Positions 29,498 through 40,281 of a stretch of DNA of 64,000 bases are shown in pieces. The stretch's first letter is position 1. Every line of letters begins with the position of its first letter. This DNA is from Lewinellaceae bacterium (lineage in GTDB: Bacteria > Bacteroidota > Bacteroidia > Chitinophagales > Saprospiraceae), in contig JADJRC010000018.1 of assembly GCA_016712415.1 (NCBI GenBank), positions 62,001-126,000 on the forward strand. Reading direction: 5' to 3'. The notes below the pieces were generated by a model. That model did no database searches and had not been told where the DNA came from. It worked only from the letters and a program-made list of their open reading frames with translations. Made by a program: the position numbers and the translations under genes.

Positions 29498-32400
29498 TTA
29501 TTTTACCGGATTCGATTTCATTTCGCTGGGCGTCACGCCGAATTCCTCGGCAAAGACCCTGCTGAAATACTTGGGGTCGTCAAAACCAACCTGATAGGCG
29601 ACTTCCGAAACATTTATATCGGCAGTAGTTAGCAATTGGCGCGCGCGTTGCAATCGGATGCTTCGGATATAGAGGGCTGTGGAGCGATCAGTGAGTGCCT
29701 TGATTTTGCGGTGGAGCTGCATCCGGCTCATGGCCATCCGGCGGCAAAGATCATCGATGGAGAGGTCTGCGTTATTGATCTCGGCTTCGATGAAACCGCG
29801 GAGTTTCATCAAAAAGACATCCTCCGGTTTGTCAGGAGTATCGGCCCCGGCTACCGGGATATCCAGGCTTCGATAGCGCTCCTGCAGGCGACGACGCGAA
29901 TCGAGCAGGTTTTGCAATTGAACGGTGAGCTCTCCCTGGTGAAAAGGCTTGGCCATATAGGCGTCGGCGCCGTGCTTCATGCCGGCTATATGGTCCTCCA
30001 CAGTTGCCCTGGCGGTCAGCATAACAATGGGTATATGGCTGGTACGCGGGTCATTTTTAAGTGCATCGCACACCTCAAAGCCGTCCATTTCAGGCATCAT
30101 CACATCGCTGATGATGATATCGGGCACAAGTTCAAGTCCTTTTTCGACTCCAATCCGTCCGTTTGCCGCCGTTTCAATGCGGTATTGCTCTTCCAGGCAG
30201 CTGACCAGGTACGTCAATACATCGGGATTGTCTTCAATAATAAGCAGTAATGGCAGATCTTCGCTGCCCGGCGGTTCGTCTTTCCTGCTGAATCCGGCAA
30301 TATGGTTTGGCCGTTGTTCTGCCAAATCCGAAGCCAATCGGGTAGCGGGGTTTGTTTCAGTCGGCGCTTCGCGTCGAATCGGCAATTGCACCGTAAAACG
30401 TGTTCCTTCGCCCGCTGTGCTCTCCACGACAATCCGGCCATTAAACAATTTGACCAACTCCCGGACCAGTGCCAACCCGATACCCGAGCCGGTGAGCGGC
30501 AGCGCTCCTGCTTTTAACCGAAACGCTGCCGGCGCCTGATAAAACCGGTCAAAAATATGGGACAATTGATCGCTCGGAATGCCGATACCCGTATCGCTGA
30601 CGACCAGTACGGCATACTTTTCATCGGCGTCCTCTGCTCCCTCTGCCGAAAGTTGAACGACTATTTCACCGCCCGGCAAGGTAAACTTGATGGCATTGGA
30701 CAACAGGTTGGAAACGATATGCATGATTTTGGAAGGGTCATAATCCATGTTAATCGATTCCGGTGTGCTGCATACCCTTATGCTCAGGCCCTTGGCTTCC
30801 GCCAGCGAATGGAAAGACTCGGTGATGTACTTCACAAACCCAACAATATCGCCCTGGATATAGTGTATTTCCATCCGGTTCGATTCCAGTTTGGAGAGAT
30901 CGAGCATTTGGTTAACCAGGGTCAGGAGCTGGCTGCCGTTGCGATGGATGAGGGAAGCGGTGGCATGGAGGAATTCGATATCGGGCGCAGATTTTGGCGA
31001 TCGCAGTTCCTCCAGTTTGCCTACTTCCTTGTCCAGTTGTTCCGTCATGCCGAGTATGACAGTCAGAGGGGTTCGGAACTCATGGGTAATATTGGCGTAC
31101 AGGCGGGATTTGGTTTTGTCTAACTCTTTCAGTTGTTCCGCTTCCAGGTGTTCCATTTCCAGGTCGTGTTTCAACTGCTGGCGCCGCAACTCATACCGCA
31201 CGGAGAAATAGAGCAGGGCACAGATAACCAGGGCAAAGAAGGAATATGCCCACCATGTTTTCCACCAGGGAGATTCAATGGTGATGCGGAGTGTGGCGCC
31301 TTTTTCATCCCAAACACCGTCGTTGTTGGAGCCTGTTACCCTGAAAGTATAGGTGCCCGGGTCCAAACCGGTATAGTTGGCAAAATTCCGACCCGGCTCG
31401 GCCGTGATCCATTGGTCTTTATAACCTTTCAGTTGGTACCTGAACTGATTTTTTTCGGGGCTCAGGTAATTCAAGGCTGAAAACTCAAAAGAGAGGTCGT
31501 CTTGCCAATATGGAAGCACAATTTCGGTCACATGGGATATTTGACTTTTCAGCGGGGAGGCAAACGAAAGGGTGTCTCCCCCGGACCCCTGAACGGGAAC
31601 GGAGTTGCCGTACAGCATGAAATCCGTAATAACGACGCGTGGAACAACGGGATTATCCCGAATACTGTCGGGATGAAATACATTAAAACCGTTGATGCCG
31701 CCAAAATAGAACAGCCCCGAAGCGGATTTTAAACAAGCGCCGGAAAAACCGCCGCTTTGCAGGCCGTCGTGCGCATCGTAATTCCGGAACAGCCCTGTCC
31801 CGGGGTTGAATTCCGAAATGCCTTTCCCTGTACCCAGCCACAGGTTGCCGTGACCGTCTTCGAGAATGCTGTTCACCAGATTGTCGGCCAGCCCGTCCTG
31901 CTCCTGCCATTTTTTGGTTGTCCCGCTTTCAGGGTCAACAGCCAGCAGACCATTGTCGGTACCCAGCCAGAAACCGCCGGAGGGTTTGGGTAAAATGACA
32001 TAAATGCGATCCATCTTGCCCTGCCCCAAAACGGGGTAGGCGGTAAACTCCCCGGTTTCCGGAACCAGGCGGCAAATACCTTCTGCGGTAGCAATCCAGA
32101 TATTCCCCTTTGGGTCCTCACATATATCAAACACCCAGTTTCGGAATAAACTGCTCTGGTTGTTTGACTTCCACCTGTAAGACCGGAATGTATCGGTTTC
32201 CCGGTCGTATCGATTCAGTCCGTCATCTACAGTGCCAATCCAAATTGTCCCCCTGCTGTCTTCAAAAAAGGTCCATACATCGTTATCGCCGATGCTCCCG
32301 GGCCGCCCGTCCGGGTAATAATGCCTATATACGCCTCCGGCGCTCCGGGGCGAGAACCGGGTCAGGCCGCCGCTCCAGGTGCCAATCCATACCTCCCCGT

Positions 32401-33768
32401 GCCGGTCTTCCCATATGGTCACAACGTCGTCATTGCAGATGCTTTGCGGTTTGCCGGGCTGGTGTCTGAAGTGGGTAAAAGTGCCGGTACGCCTGTCGAA
32501 CAGGTCCATGCCACCGTCGTCGATCCCGATCCAGATTTTCCCATCTGGCCTTTCACAGAAGCAGGTGACGGTTCCGGGCGTGAGGGCGTTGCGCACGCCC
32601 GTGTTCCGGTAATAATGAAAAGGCTTTCGGTATTGATTGATATAACTGATGCCTTTATGGCTGCCTACCCAAAGTCCGCCGTTCCTGTCTGCGTACAAGG
32701 CTTCAATATTATTGTCGCTCAGGCTTCCCGTATTGCCGGGGTCGTGGCGATGATGGATGAATGTTCCGGTTTCGGGCCGCCAAAGGTCAAGGCCGCCGCC
32801 GTCGGAACCGATCCAGATATTCCCCTGCCGGTCTTGTGCGATCTTCGTGATGAAATTGTTGCTTAGGCCATTGGGCTGTCCGGCGGTTGCCTTAAATACT
32901 GATACCGTGCGCCGGTCCGGTGTTACCCGGTAAAGCCCGTTGGCTGTTCCAACCCATAAAAAACCGGCGCGGTCCGTCACCAATGCATTGATGGTTGCCG
33001 TTTCGAGCGAGCCGTCGTTGTTGCGCCATTGTTGCAGTACACCGGTCGCCGGATCAAGGATGTTTAATCCGCGTCCGGTACCTATCCAAATATAACCTTT
33101 TTGATCCTCGGCGATGCTCCAAACCTGGTTGTGGCTCAACTTCATCCCGTCAGATGCCTCCCGGCTAAAATGCGTAATATGCATTTGGCCTTTTTTCAAG
33201 GCGCCACGAAGGGTTTCTTGCGAAAATGCTTCTGTTGCCCGGATGTCAAGCCGGAATAAACCTGCCGTTGTACCAACCCAAATATTGCCGTTGTTGTCTT
33301 CATGCAAACTCAGCACGGAGCCTATGTTTTTCAACGGGTTCCCGTTGTCGTTTTGACCCGGGGAAAAAGTTGCTTTTATCCCGATCCATCAATTGCAGCC
33401 CCTCCTTTGTGCCAATCCAGAAGTTTTTTTCGCCGGTCTTCCAAAATGGCAGGAATGGAATTATTGTTGATGGTGAACGTACTGCCGGGGGATTGCTTGA
33501 ATACCGAAAAGTTACTGGCATCATAACGGTTCAGGCCGCCCTCAGTACCGATCCAGATAAAACCTGTGCTGTCCTGAAAAAAGGCCCGGACACGTGAATT
33601 GGACAAGCCGTTTTCTGTAGAGAGGTGTGAAAAAAAGGCCGGACCTCCCGAAAACTGCGCAGTAAGCACAAGGGGCAGCAATAGTATCGCCATACAAGCA
33701 ATGAATACGCTTTCCCGCCACCTGTTTGCCGGCGCAAACCGGTTGCTTAACTGCTCCATTTTAGTCAT
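29498..33768 (-). CDS. Hybrid two-component system sensor/regulator (HTCS), two frameshifts
   Basis: About 1,420 codons. A signal anchor (FIACMAILLLPLVLTAQ) leads to about 14 regulator-propeller repeats (IWIGT..GL, WVGT..GLYR), a Y_Y_Y domain (FSALNYLSPEKNQFRYQL) and one membrane helix near 846. Then follow HisKA (NITHEFRTPLTVI, His near 895), HATPase (NLLSNAIKF, DTGIGIP, GSGIGLALV), a receiver domain (IISDVMMPEMDG) and a C-terminal AraC-type HTH (VSEVAYQVGFDDPKYFSRVF). Insertions in T7 33424-33430 and GGGG 33360-33363 shift the frame; segments are 33768-33431, 33423-33364 and 33359-29498. Such one-protein regulators sense periplasmic ligands and usually control adjacent glycan operons, but no SusC/SusD pair is here. 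A -7 box TAAATTTG lies at 33797-33790. Confidence 0.88.
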
Positions 33769-33927
33769 CCTCAAAATTGCAACTCAAATCAAATTTAGTA
33801 AAATATGGGAGATAATTAGCGGTTTCACCTATTTTCGACGTAAAGTTGGGCCTTCTTACAACGCCCAAACCAACATATCAGCGTAAAAATAACCACGCTA
33901 CCTGTTTCCCCATAACAGCGCAAATTT

Positions 33928-36900
33928 ATGAAGAAAACAGCCTTTCCTCTGTTATTTGCCTTACTGACGGGCAATATTTTGTCCCAGACACCCCAGTTGA
34001 TTGCACCGGTCGGACATACCGGCGGCATAGAGGCTATTGCCTATTCGCCCGATGGCAAATATATACTGACCGGCAGTACCGATAACACGGCAAAACTCTG
34101 GGATATCAAAGGGCACGAAATCCTGACTTTTACCGGGCATACGGATGGGGTCAATTCGGTGGTCTTTTCGCCCGACGGCAAACAGGTGTTTACCGGAAGC
34201 AGGGATGGTACGGCAATATTATGGGATCTCACCGGGAAAATACTCCGGACCTTTTCAGGGCATAAAAAACTGATTGAATCGGTGGCTTTCTCACCCGACG
34301 GCAAACAGGTACTGACAGGAGGCCGGGACAACGACGCCAAGTTGTGGAGCCTCGACGGGCGTGAAATCCAAACTTTTAAAGGTCACGAGAAAGACATTAA
34401 TACGGTCGCTTTTTCACCCGATGGTCAGCAAATATTGACCAGCAGTAAGGACAGCACTGCCAAAATATGGAGTCTGAACGGAGTGGTTGTCCAAACTTTT
34501 TCAGGCCACAAAGGCAAGGTCAAATCGGCGGCATTTTCACCCGACGGCAAAAAGGTACTCACTGCCAGCGACGACAATACGGCCAAATTATGGAACCTTG
34601 ACGGGCGTATTGTTCAGACGCTTACGGGCCATACGGATCAGGTCAACATGGCCGTATTTTCGCCCGACGGAAACTATATCCTCACCGGCAGCCACGATCA
34701 GAAGGCAAAATTGTGGAAACCCGACGGCCAACTCATTCAAACCTTTAACGGTCCTCCCAATACGCCGACACGGGTCACTGTGGCCTTTTCGCCCGATGGA
34801 AAATTTGTGCTGACTGGCAGCAAAGACGGTACATCACGGTTGTGGAGCCTTGATGGCCGTGTCGTCCAGACCTTTGAGGGGCATGCCAAAGGGATTTGTG
34901 CGGTGGCTTTTTCATCCGCCGACGGAGGCAAACAAATCCTGACGGGCAATGTCGATGGCTCGGCCAACCTGTGGAGCCTCACCGGAATTGAAGTCCGGGT
35001 CTATTATGGCCACACCGACTGGGTGACTTCGGTCGCCTTTTCACCGGATGGAAGCAGGGTACTGACCGGCAGTAAAGACTATACGGCAAAACTATGGGAC
35101 ACCAAAGGCAAAAAACCATTAAGCATCGAGAATCCCGGCACGGTCAATTCCGTGGCCTTTTTGCCCACAAATGGCAGCAATCAAATTCTGACGGGTAGCG
35201 GCACCGAGGCAAAACTGTGGGACCAGAGCGGGCTCGAGATAACAACCTTTACTGACGATGAATCCATCATTACTGCCGTGGCTTTTTCGCCCGACGGCAA
35301 ACAGGTACTGACCGGCAGCGGGATGGAAGCGAAGTTGTGGAATGACAAAGGTCAGGCCGTACAAACCTTTACCGGCCACGAAAACTGGGTTACCTCGGTC
35401 GCCTTTTCACCTGACGGAACAAAAATTCTAACCGGCAGCAACGACAAAACAGCAAAGATGTGGGGCCTGGACGGTCAACTCCTTCAAACCCTCACCGGGC
35501 ATGGAAAAGGCGTCAGTTCGGTGGCTTTTTCGCCCGACGGAAAACAGGTGCTGACCGGAAGTTATGATCATACGGCCAAATTGTGGACGCTGGCCGGACG
35601 CGTGCTGCAAACCTTTTCCGGACATGCCAAAGAGGTATATGGAGCGGCCTTTTCGCCCGATGGCAAGTTTGTGCTCACCGGAAGCCTGGACAATACCGCC
35701 AGACTCTGGCAGGCCTCCGGGGGCAAAGAGATCGCTACCCTGATGGCGATCGGTTCGAATGACTGGGTGGTAACTACACCTTCGGGCCTTTTCGACGCCT
35801 CGCCCGGCGCAATGAGCATGATGCATTTTGTCGTTGGCCTGGAGGTGGTCGAACTGGAGCAACTCAAAGAGCGCTACTACGAGCCCGGTTTGCTGTCCAA
35901 AGAAACCGGCCGAAATCAGGACCCCTCCCGTTCGGTAGAAGCCTTTAAAACCGTTGCGCTTTATCCGGAAATGAAAGCGCAATTGAAAGGTTCCATGTTG
36001 CAGGTCGACCTGATTCCCCGTAGCGGCGGCATCGGAAGACTCAGCGTTTTCATCAACGACAAGGAAGTGCTGGATGACGCCAACCCGCAACGCGCCGTTT
36101 CTTTAAGCCTTGATCTTAATGCGTACACCCGGTATTGCCTGCCTGGCCAGTCCAATAAACTGGCCCTGCGTGTGTACAACAGCGCTGGCTGGCTCAAAAG
36201 CCAGGCGCTGGAGCTGGAATACACCCCTCCGGCCGGCGTTCCCAAAAGCGGGCCTGCAACACGCAAAAAACCGGCGTTATACGCGGTTGTCGTTGGCACC
36301 GCCAACTACGCCGGCGACAAACTCGACCTGCAGTTTGCCGACCGCGACGCCACCAGCATCAGCCAGGCAATTCGCGCTGCCGCCCCCAGGGTGTTTGGCG
36401 ACCGGGTGCACGTCACCCTGCTCAATACCGACGACCAGGATGCCACCCGGCAGGATGTTTCGAGCAAATCAAACATTCAAAAGGCGTTTGAAGACATTGC
36501 AGGCAAAGCGGAATCGCAGGACGTACTGCTCGTGTACTGTTCCGGACACGGCGTCAACTACGGCACGGCAGAGAACTCCCAGTTCTATTACCTGACCAAA
36601 GATATTGCCAGCGAAAACCTCAGCGATCCCGAAATCCGGCAGAACTACGCCGTTTCTTCGACGGAATTCACCGATTGGGTCAAATCCATCGCAGCCCTCA
36701 AACAGGTGCTGGTGCTTGATGCCTGCAACTCCGGCAAACTCGTGCAGGATGTGGCCGCCGGCCGCAAAGACCTCAGTTCGTCACAGGTACGCGCACTCGA
36801 CCGCATGAAAGACCGTACCGGCATGTTTATCCTGACCGGCAGTGCGGCGGACAAGGTGAGTTACGAGGCAAGCGAGTTCGGGCAGGGACTGCTCACATAC

Positions 36901-37434
36901 ACATTACTGCAGGGCATGAGCGGACTGGCGCTTACGGAAGACAAACGGGTAGACGTCATGACGCTCTTCCAGTACGCCCGCGACAAGGTACCCGAGCTGG
37001 CCAAAGGTATCGGCGGAATCCAGACGCCGGTGCTGGCATTTCCGGCCACAGGCGCCAGTTTCGATATTGCCATCGTCGATGCAGGGGTAAAAATCCCGGT
37101 GTCGCAGGTAAAGCCGGTGTTTATCCGCAACGGGTTTCAGGATGAAAATGCTTTTGACGATGTGTTGGGACTAAACGCCGCACTGAGCGATCAACTCCGG
37201 CGCATCACAGCCAAAGGCGCAAAAGCCGAACTCATATATGTTGACGTTGATGTATACGACAATGCCTTGTCGATGAAAGGCCGCTACACGGTGACAGGTG
37301 ACGATGTGCTGGTAAACGGGCGATTGTTTAAAGGAAAGGAAGCCAAAGGCGATTTTCAGATATCGGGGAAAAAGGACGCAGTACAGGCACTGGCCGAAGC
37401 GATTGTGGGAAAGGTGTCGGGGATGATTAGGTGA
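33928..37434 (+). CDS. Exported WD40-repeat protein with caspase-like (C14) domain
   Basis: 1,168 residues, intact. A signal peptide (MKKTAFPLLFALLTGNILSQ) precedes 14 WD40 repeats (GH..V.SVAFSPDGK.VLTGS.D.TAKLW), about residues 27-610, enough for two seven-bladed propellers. A linker leads to a peptidase C14 domain (YAVVVGTANYAG, about 785-1010) with His in YCSGHG (near 874) and Cys in LDACNSG (near 933). A C-terminal region of about 120 residues ends in a small alpha/beta segment of unknown role. The gene is divergent from the hybrid regulator, with 159 bases between starts, so it is a plausible target of it. The propeller probably binds a partner or substrate that controls the protease; this is inference. 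Confidence 0.9.
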   Translation: MKKTAFPLLFALLTGNILSQTPQLIAPVGHTGGIEAIAYSPDGKYILTGSTDNTAKLWDIKGHEILTFTGHTDGVNSVVFSPDGKQVFTGSRDGTAILWDLTGKILRTFSGHKKLIESVAFSPDGKQVLTGGRDNDAKLWSLDGREIQTFKGHEKDINTVAFSPDGQQILTSSKDSTAKIWSLNGVVVQTFSGHKGKVKSAAFSPDGKKVLTASDDNTAKLWNLDGRIVQTLTGHTDQVNMAVFSPDGNYILTGSHDQKAKLWKPDGQLIQTFNGPPNTPTRVTVAFSPDGKFVLTGSKDGTSRLWSLDGRVVQTFEGHAKGICAVAFSSADGGKQILTGNVDGSANLWSLTGIEVRVYYGHTDWVTSVAFSPDGSRVLTGSKDYTAKLWDTKGKKPLSIENPGTVNSVAFLPTNGSNQILTGSGTEAKLWDQSGLEITTFTDDESIITAVAFSPDGKQVLTGSGMEAKLWNDKGQAVQTFTGHENWVTSVAFSPDGTKILTGSNDKTAKMWGLDGQLLQTLTGHGKGVSSVAFSPDGKQVLTGSYDHTAKLWTLAGRVLQTFSGHAKEVYGAAFSPDGKFVLTGSLDNTARLWQASGGKEIATLMAIGSNDWVVTTPSGLFDASPGAMSMMHFVVGLEVVELEQLKERYYEPGLLSKETGRNQDPSRSVEAFKTVALYPEMKAQLKGSMLQVDLIPRSGGIGRLSVFINDKEVLDDANPQRAVSLSLDLNAYTRYCLPGQSNKLALRVYNSAGWLKSQALELEYTPPAGVPKSGPATRKKPALYAVVVGTANYAGDKLDLQFADRDATSISQAIRAAAPRVFGDRVHVTLLNTDDQDATRQDVSSKSNIQKAFEDIAGKAESQDVLLVYCSGHGVNYGTAENSQFYYLTKDIASENLSDPEIRQNYAVSSTEFTDWVKSIAALKQVLVLDACNSGKLVQDVAAGRKDLSSSQVRALDRMKDRTGMFILTGSAADKVSYEASEFGQGLLTYTLLQGMSGLALTEDKRVDVMTLFQYARDKVPELAKGIGGIQTPVLAFPATGASFDIAIVDAGVKIPVSQVKPVFIRNGFQDENAFDDVLGLNAALSDQLRRITAKGAKAELIYVDVDVYDNALSMKGRYTVTGDDVLVNGRLFKGKEAKGDFQISGKKDAVQALAEAIVGKVSGMIR

Positions 37435-37534
37435 AGATTTTTCATTACAGCCTGTTTGAAGCTTCCATTTCAGTCATAATGATCCATACAAACCACCCGC
37501 GTTTGATTGCAGATACAAACCACATTCCATCAAA

Positions 37535-38613
37535 ATGAAATACATCATCTCCCTTTTTGCCCTAACATTGTCCCTGCAGCCCCTTCCTGCCAGGGATACT
37601 GCCCTGCCGGCGCGCGGCGACTCAACTATTGCGCCCAGCGAAATACTCGAAACGGCATATCTGCTTACGGCCATCGGCAAATACGAGGATGCCCATGCCT
37701 ATTTTGTTTATGCTTTGAAAGATACGCCTGTCCGGCAGGTGTACAACAATGCCGGTATCGTGGCAATCCTCGACGCCCTGAACTATTTTCGTCCCACCGA
37801 ACCGGAAGTCAGGTTCCACTATCCGGTGGAACTGGATATGGAATCGGTCGGCACACGCGATATCAAGGACATGAAAGATATCCGGAACAAAAACTTCGGG
37901 AAGCCATAACGCACTTCGACGCGGCTATCAGGCTTGATTCGGGTTACGCGCCCGCCTACCTCAACAAGGCCTGCGCGTACGCATTGTTAGGCGACACGGC
38001 ACAGGCGCGTTCCACAGCCGCCGCCGCAACAGGAAAGTCCGGTTATGAAAAGACAACAGTGGATGCCCTGGTGCTACAGGGCATTCTGCATGCAAGCAAC
38101 GGCACAAAAGAAAAAGCGCAGGTTGCATTCAAAACGGCGGCAGGGCAGGGTAGTGCATTGGCGATGCGCAACCTGAACATACTGAACGGGGAAAAGGAGG
38201 AAAAGCCGGAAACACCGTTCCGGGTGAACAAAGGTGAATCGATTGACGGTATTACCCTCGACGACCCGTATAATATTCCCGAAGTAGACCCCGAGAGCGA
38301 GATCGGCCTGAATGCACAGGTCAATTTTTACCACAACCTGCACCCGGGTGCGAATTCCCGTTTTTATTTTAACGACAACACAGCCTCCGGCCTGCAGACC
38401 TATTTCCTGCTCACCGGTCCTGAATATGCCGGCGCTACGGCAGAAAAACTCAAATCCGGCGCTTCGGCCGCTGAAATCGAGATCGCCTACGGCAAGCCCT
38501 TGCGGACGATTGAAACGCTTGCGGGAGAGATTCGTGTGTATACCTCCATCATGCTTTTTTTGGATAAAGACGGTAAGTTGACACAGTGGGCGGTTTACGG
38601 AGAGAGAGGGTAA
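37535..38613 (+). CDS. Exported TPR-like protein, frameshifted
   Basis: About 359 codons. MKYIISLFALTLSLQPLPAR is a signal peptide. TPR-like helical pairs appear before and after the lesion (LLTAIGKYEDAHAYFVYALKD; AITHFDAAIRLDSGYAPAYL; ACAYALLGDTAQARS). The second half has no recognised domain and contains FYHNLHPGANSRFYFNDN. A one-base deletion in GGG 37898-37900 ends the first frame; repair gives NFGEAITHFDAAIRL, a good TPR join. It lies about 100 bases downstream of the WD40-caspase gene on the same strand. It resembles TPR accessory proteins next to bacterial caspases, but a specific function cannot be given. Confidence 0.78.
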
Positions 38614-39090
38614 GTGCTGACCCGGCAAACACCGCGTGTACCGCTAACATGGATCATCCCGAATTTGTTTCACGCAAGATTAACTGGGTGCTTTCCCGTG
38701 CAGACGCTGCGCGTCAGACGGGGACCACTCCCCGTGCAGACGCTGCGCGTCAGACGGGGACCACTCCCCGTGCAGACGCTGCGCGTCAGACGGGGACCAC
38801 TCCAGCACCCGTGCAGACGCTGCGCGTCAGACGGGTATCACGCACGATCCAGCACCCGTGCAGACGCTGCGCGTCAGACGGGTATCACGCACGATCCAGC
38901 ACCCGTCTGACGCGCAGCGTCTGCACGGGAAAGTACCGCTCGATTCGCGCAGAAAAAAACCACAGATTGCCGCAGATTTAGCAATATTCTACGTGAATCT
39001 GCGGGACACACACTACCATACGCGGACTTGTTGGCGGTACTAAAAAAGCGCCGCAGGATATCACACCTGCAAGCGCTGCTTTGTATCATG
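38614..39090. other. Gene-free stretch with a palindromic repeat array
   Basis: The stretch holds the repeat array 38691-38933, then AT-richer DNA (38940-39060) with two phased ACAGATT/GCAGATT motifs, then tRNA-Ser on the minus strand. The open frames crossing it are made by the repeats and show no protein-like sequence. Confidence 0.6.
38691..38933. repeat. Array of six 28-bp REP-like units closed by 32-bp inverted ends
   Basis: Five direct copies of a unit beginning CCCGTGCAGACGC and ending GTCAGACGGG lie at 38695-38722, 38731-38758, 38767-38794, 38808-38835 and 38855-38882; a sixth at 38902-38929 is exactly inverted. Spacers are 8, 8, 13, 19 and 19 bases. The unit itself is an imperfect palindrome (CCCGT...ACGGG with GACGC/GCGTC inside). 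With CTTT and AAAG flanks the first and last copies form a 32-bp perfect inverted repeat (38691-38722 and 38902-38933). Confidence 0.88.
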
Positions 39091-39175
39091 CGGAGGGGGA
39101 GGGATTCGAACCCCCGGTACCTTTCGGTACGACGGTTTTCAAGACCGCTCCATTAAACCACTCTGGCACCCCTCC
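39091..39175 (-). tRNA. tRNA-Ser (TGA anticodon)
   Basis: On the minus strand the acceptor stem GGAGGGG (39175-39169) pairs with CCCCTCC (39098-39092), with discriminator G at 39091 and no encoded CCA. The anticodon loop CTTGAAA gives TGA. The long variable arm (stem GTACC, loop GAAA, stem GGTAC) is diagnostic of class II tRNA-Ser. The T loop is TTCGAAT. A -7 box TACATTTG lies at 39196-39189, just upstream. Confidence 0.96.
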
Positions 39176-39250
39176 TGTTTGGAAGCCGCAAATGTACCAG
39201 AATTTTCAAAATTCTATACTTTTCAAAATTTCAACATGACGGGCAGATTT

Positions 39251-40281
39251 TTAGTCCGTCTGCGGCATCCTGAACAGCGTCGGCACCTCGTCTTTTTCCT
39301 CGATTTGCTGGAAAAAGGTCTCCAGGTAGGCGATCATGTCCATGGAAGTTTCCCTCGGCAGGTATTTCGAACGGCAGATAGCAAGGAGGTCCTTTTTGCC
39401 GATCGCAATCCCTGCAACGCCCGTTTCAGGTGTTCTGTGCTGATGCCATTAGCCATCATGAAGCGGTCGCGCACCGTTTTAAGGCCGCTTTCCGACGAAG
39501 GACTGGCATAAGGCGCCGATACGAGGCCTGAAAAATCAAAATCATAGGGCACGACCAGTACTTTGCCCGATTCCAGCGACTTGATCAACCGAACGTTGCG
39601 CAACATGGATATCTCCCAGTCGGTATTGCCGATCATGTATTCAAATACGGCCACGAGGGCAGCCTGGTTCATGATGAGGCTGTCGGGCGAAATGCCGTAT
39701 TGTTCAATCAGTTGGCCGTTCAGACGCGCCACGGTTTCCTCCTCGTCTTCAAGCAGGATCGCGTACATCTTGCGCGATTTTTCCACGTGCATATCGCGGA
39801 TGGTCAGGCGGACGAGCCGGGCGCGCACGCTGGCCGACGTGAGGTGCTCGAACATTTTGTAAGCGAGGTATTCCTTGATCAGGAGTTCGTCGCCCTGGGC
39901 ATTATCCATCGTGGGCAGCACCAGTTTTATCTCGTTGAGCGTATCGAATCCTTCGTCTTTGAGCAGTTTCTTTTTAAACTTGATCTTCAAAGGCGGTATT
40001 TCCGCGATTTTCCGTCGGTACTTGCCGCGGGCTTTTACCTCAATACGATACGATTTGCCATCCTCTGTGGTCAGGGTACCCGGATAATACTGCTCCGCTT
40101 TTTTATTCTCAATTATCGTAGTGAGGTCTGTCTCCAGGGTGATCTTGGCGGCATCCTTTTGTGAAAGCGCCTCATAAATCGTCTGTTTCTTGCCTGTGCC
40201 CTGGCCAAATGCCAGAAGCGGAAAGAGAAGAACAAACAAGGAAAGTCGTATATGAGTCAAAGAAAATATTTTAGTGTTCAT
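39251..40281 (-). CDS. Exported protein of unknown function (possibly CotH-like), frameshifted near the end
   Basis: About 343 codons from ATG 40281, which directly gives a signal peptide (LSLFVLLFPLLAFGQ); the frame extending to 40395 adds 38 non-signal residues. Notable stretches are IEVKARGKYRRK, IPPLKIKFKKK, LVLPTMDNAQGDELLIKEYL, MYAILLEDEEE, GNTDWEISMLRN and VPYDFDFSGLV. The order of a membrane-facing basic motif, a DELLIKEY-like helix and a GNTDW/DFDFSG pair is reminiscent of CotH/kinase-like spore-coat proteins but too weak for a firm call. A one-base deletion in T-run 39393-39397 shifts the frame; the repaired end reads DLLAICRSKYL, IAYLETFFQQIEEKDEVPTL and stops at 39251. Confidence 0.72.

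Noticed and set aside
33360..33430. Phase variation of the regulator by homopolymer slippage
   Set aside because: The runs are short (T7, G4) and two separate shifts are needed; similar lesions occur in many unrelated genes, so general error or decay is simpler.
29498..38613. Polysaccharide utilisation locus suggested by the hybrid regulator
   Set aside because: No SusC/SusD pair, glycoside hydrolase or polysaccharide lyase is nearby.
38695..38929. Array of repeats and spacers that looks like a CRISPR
   Set aside because: Spacers are only 8-19 bases and partly identical, the last copy is inverted, and there are no cas genes.
38586..38981. Open frames across the 38691-38933 repeats, with repeated ADAARQTG-like peptides
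   Set aside because: They are produced by the 28-bp DNA repeat read in two frames, with no start signal or protein-like composition.
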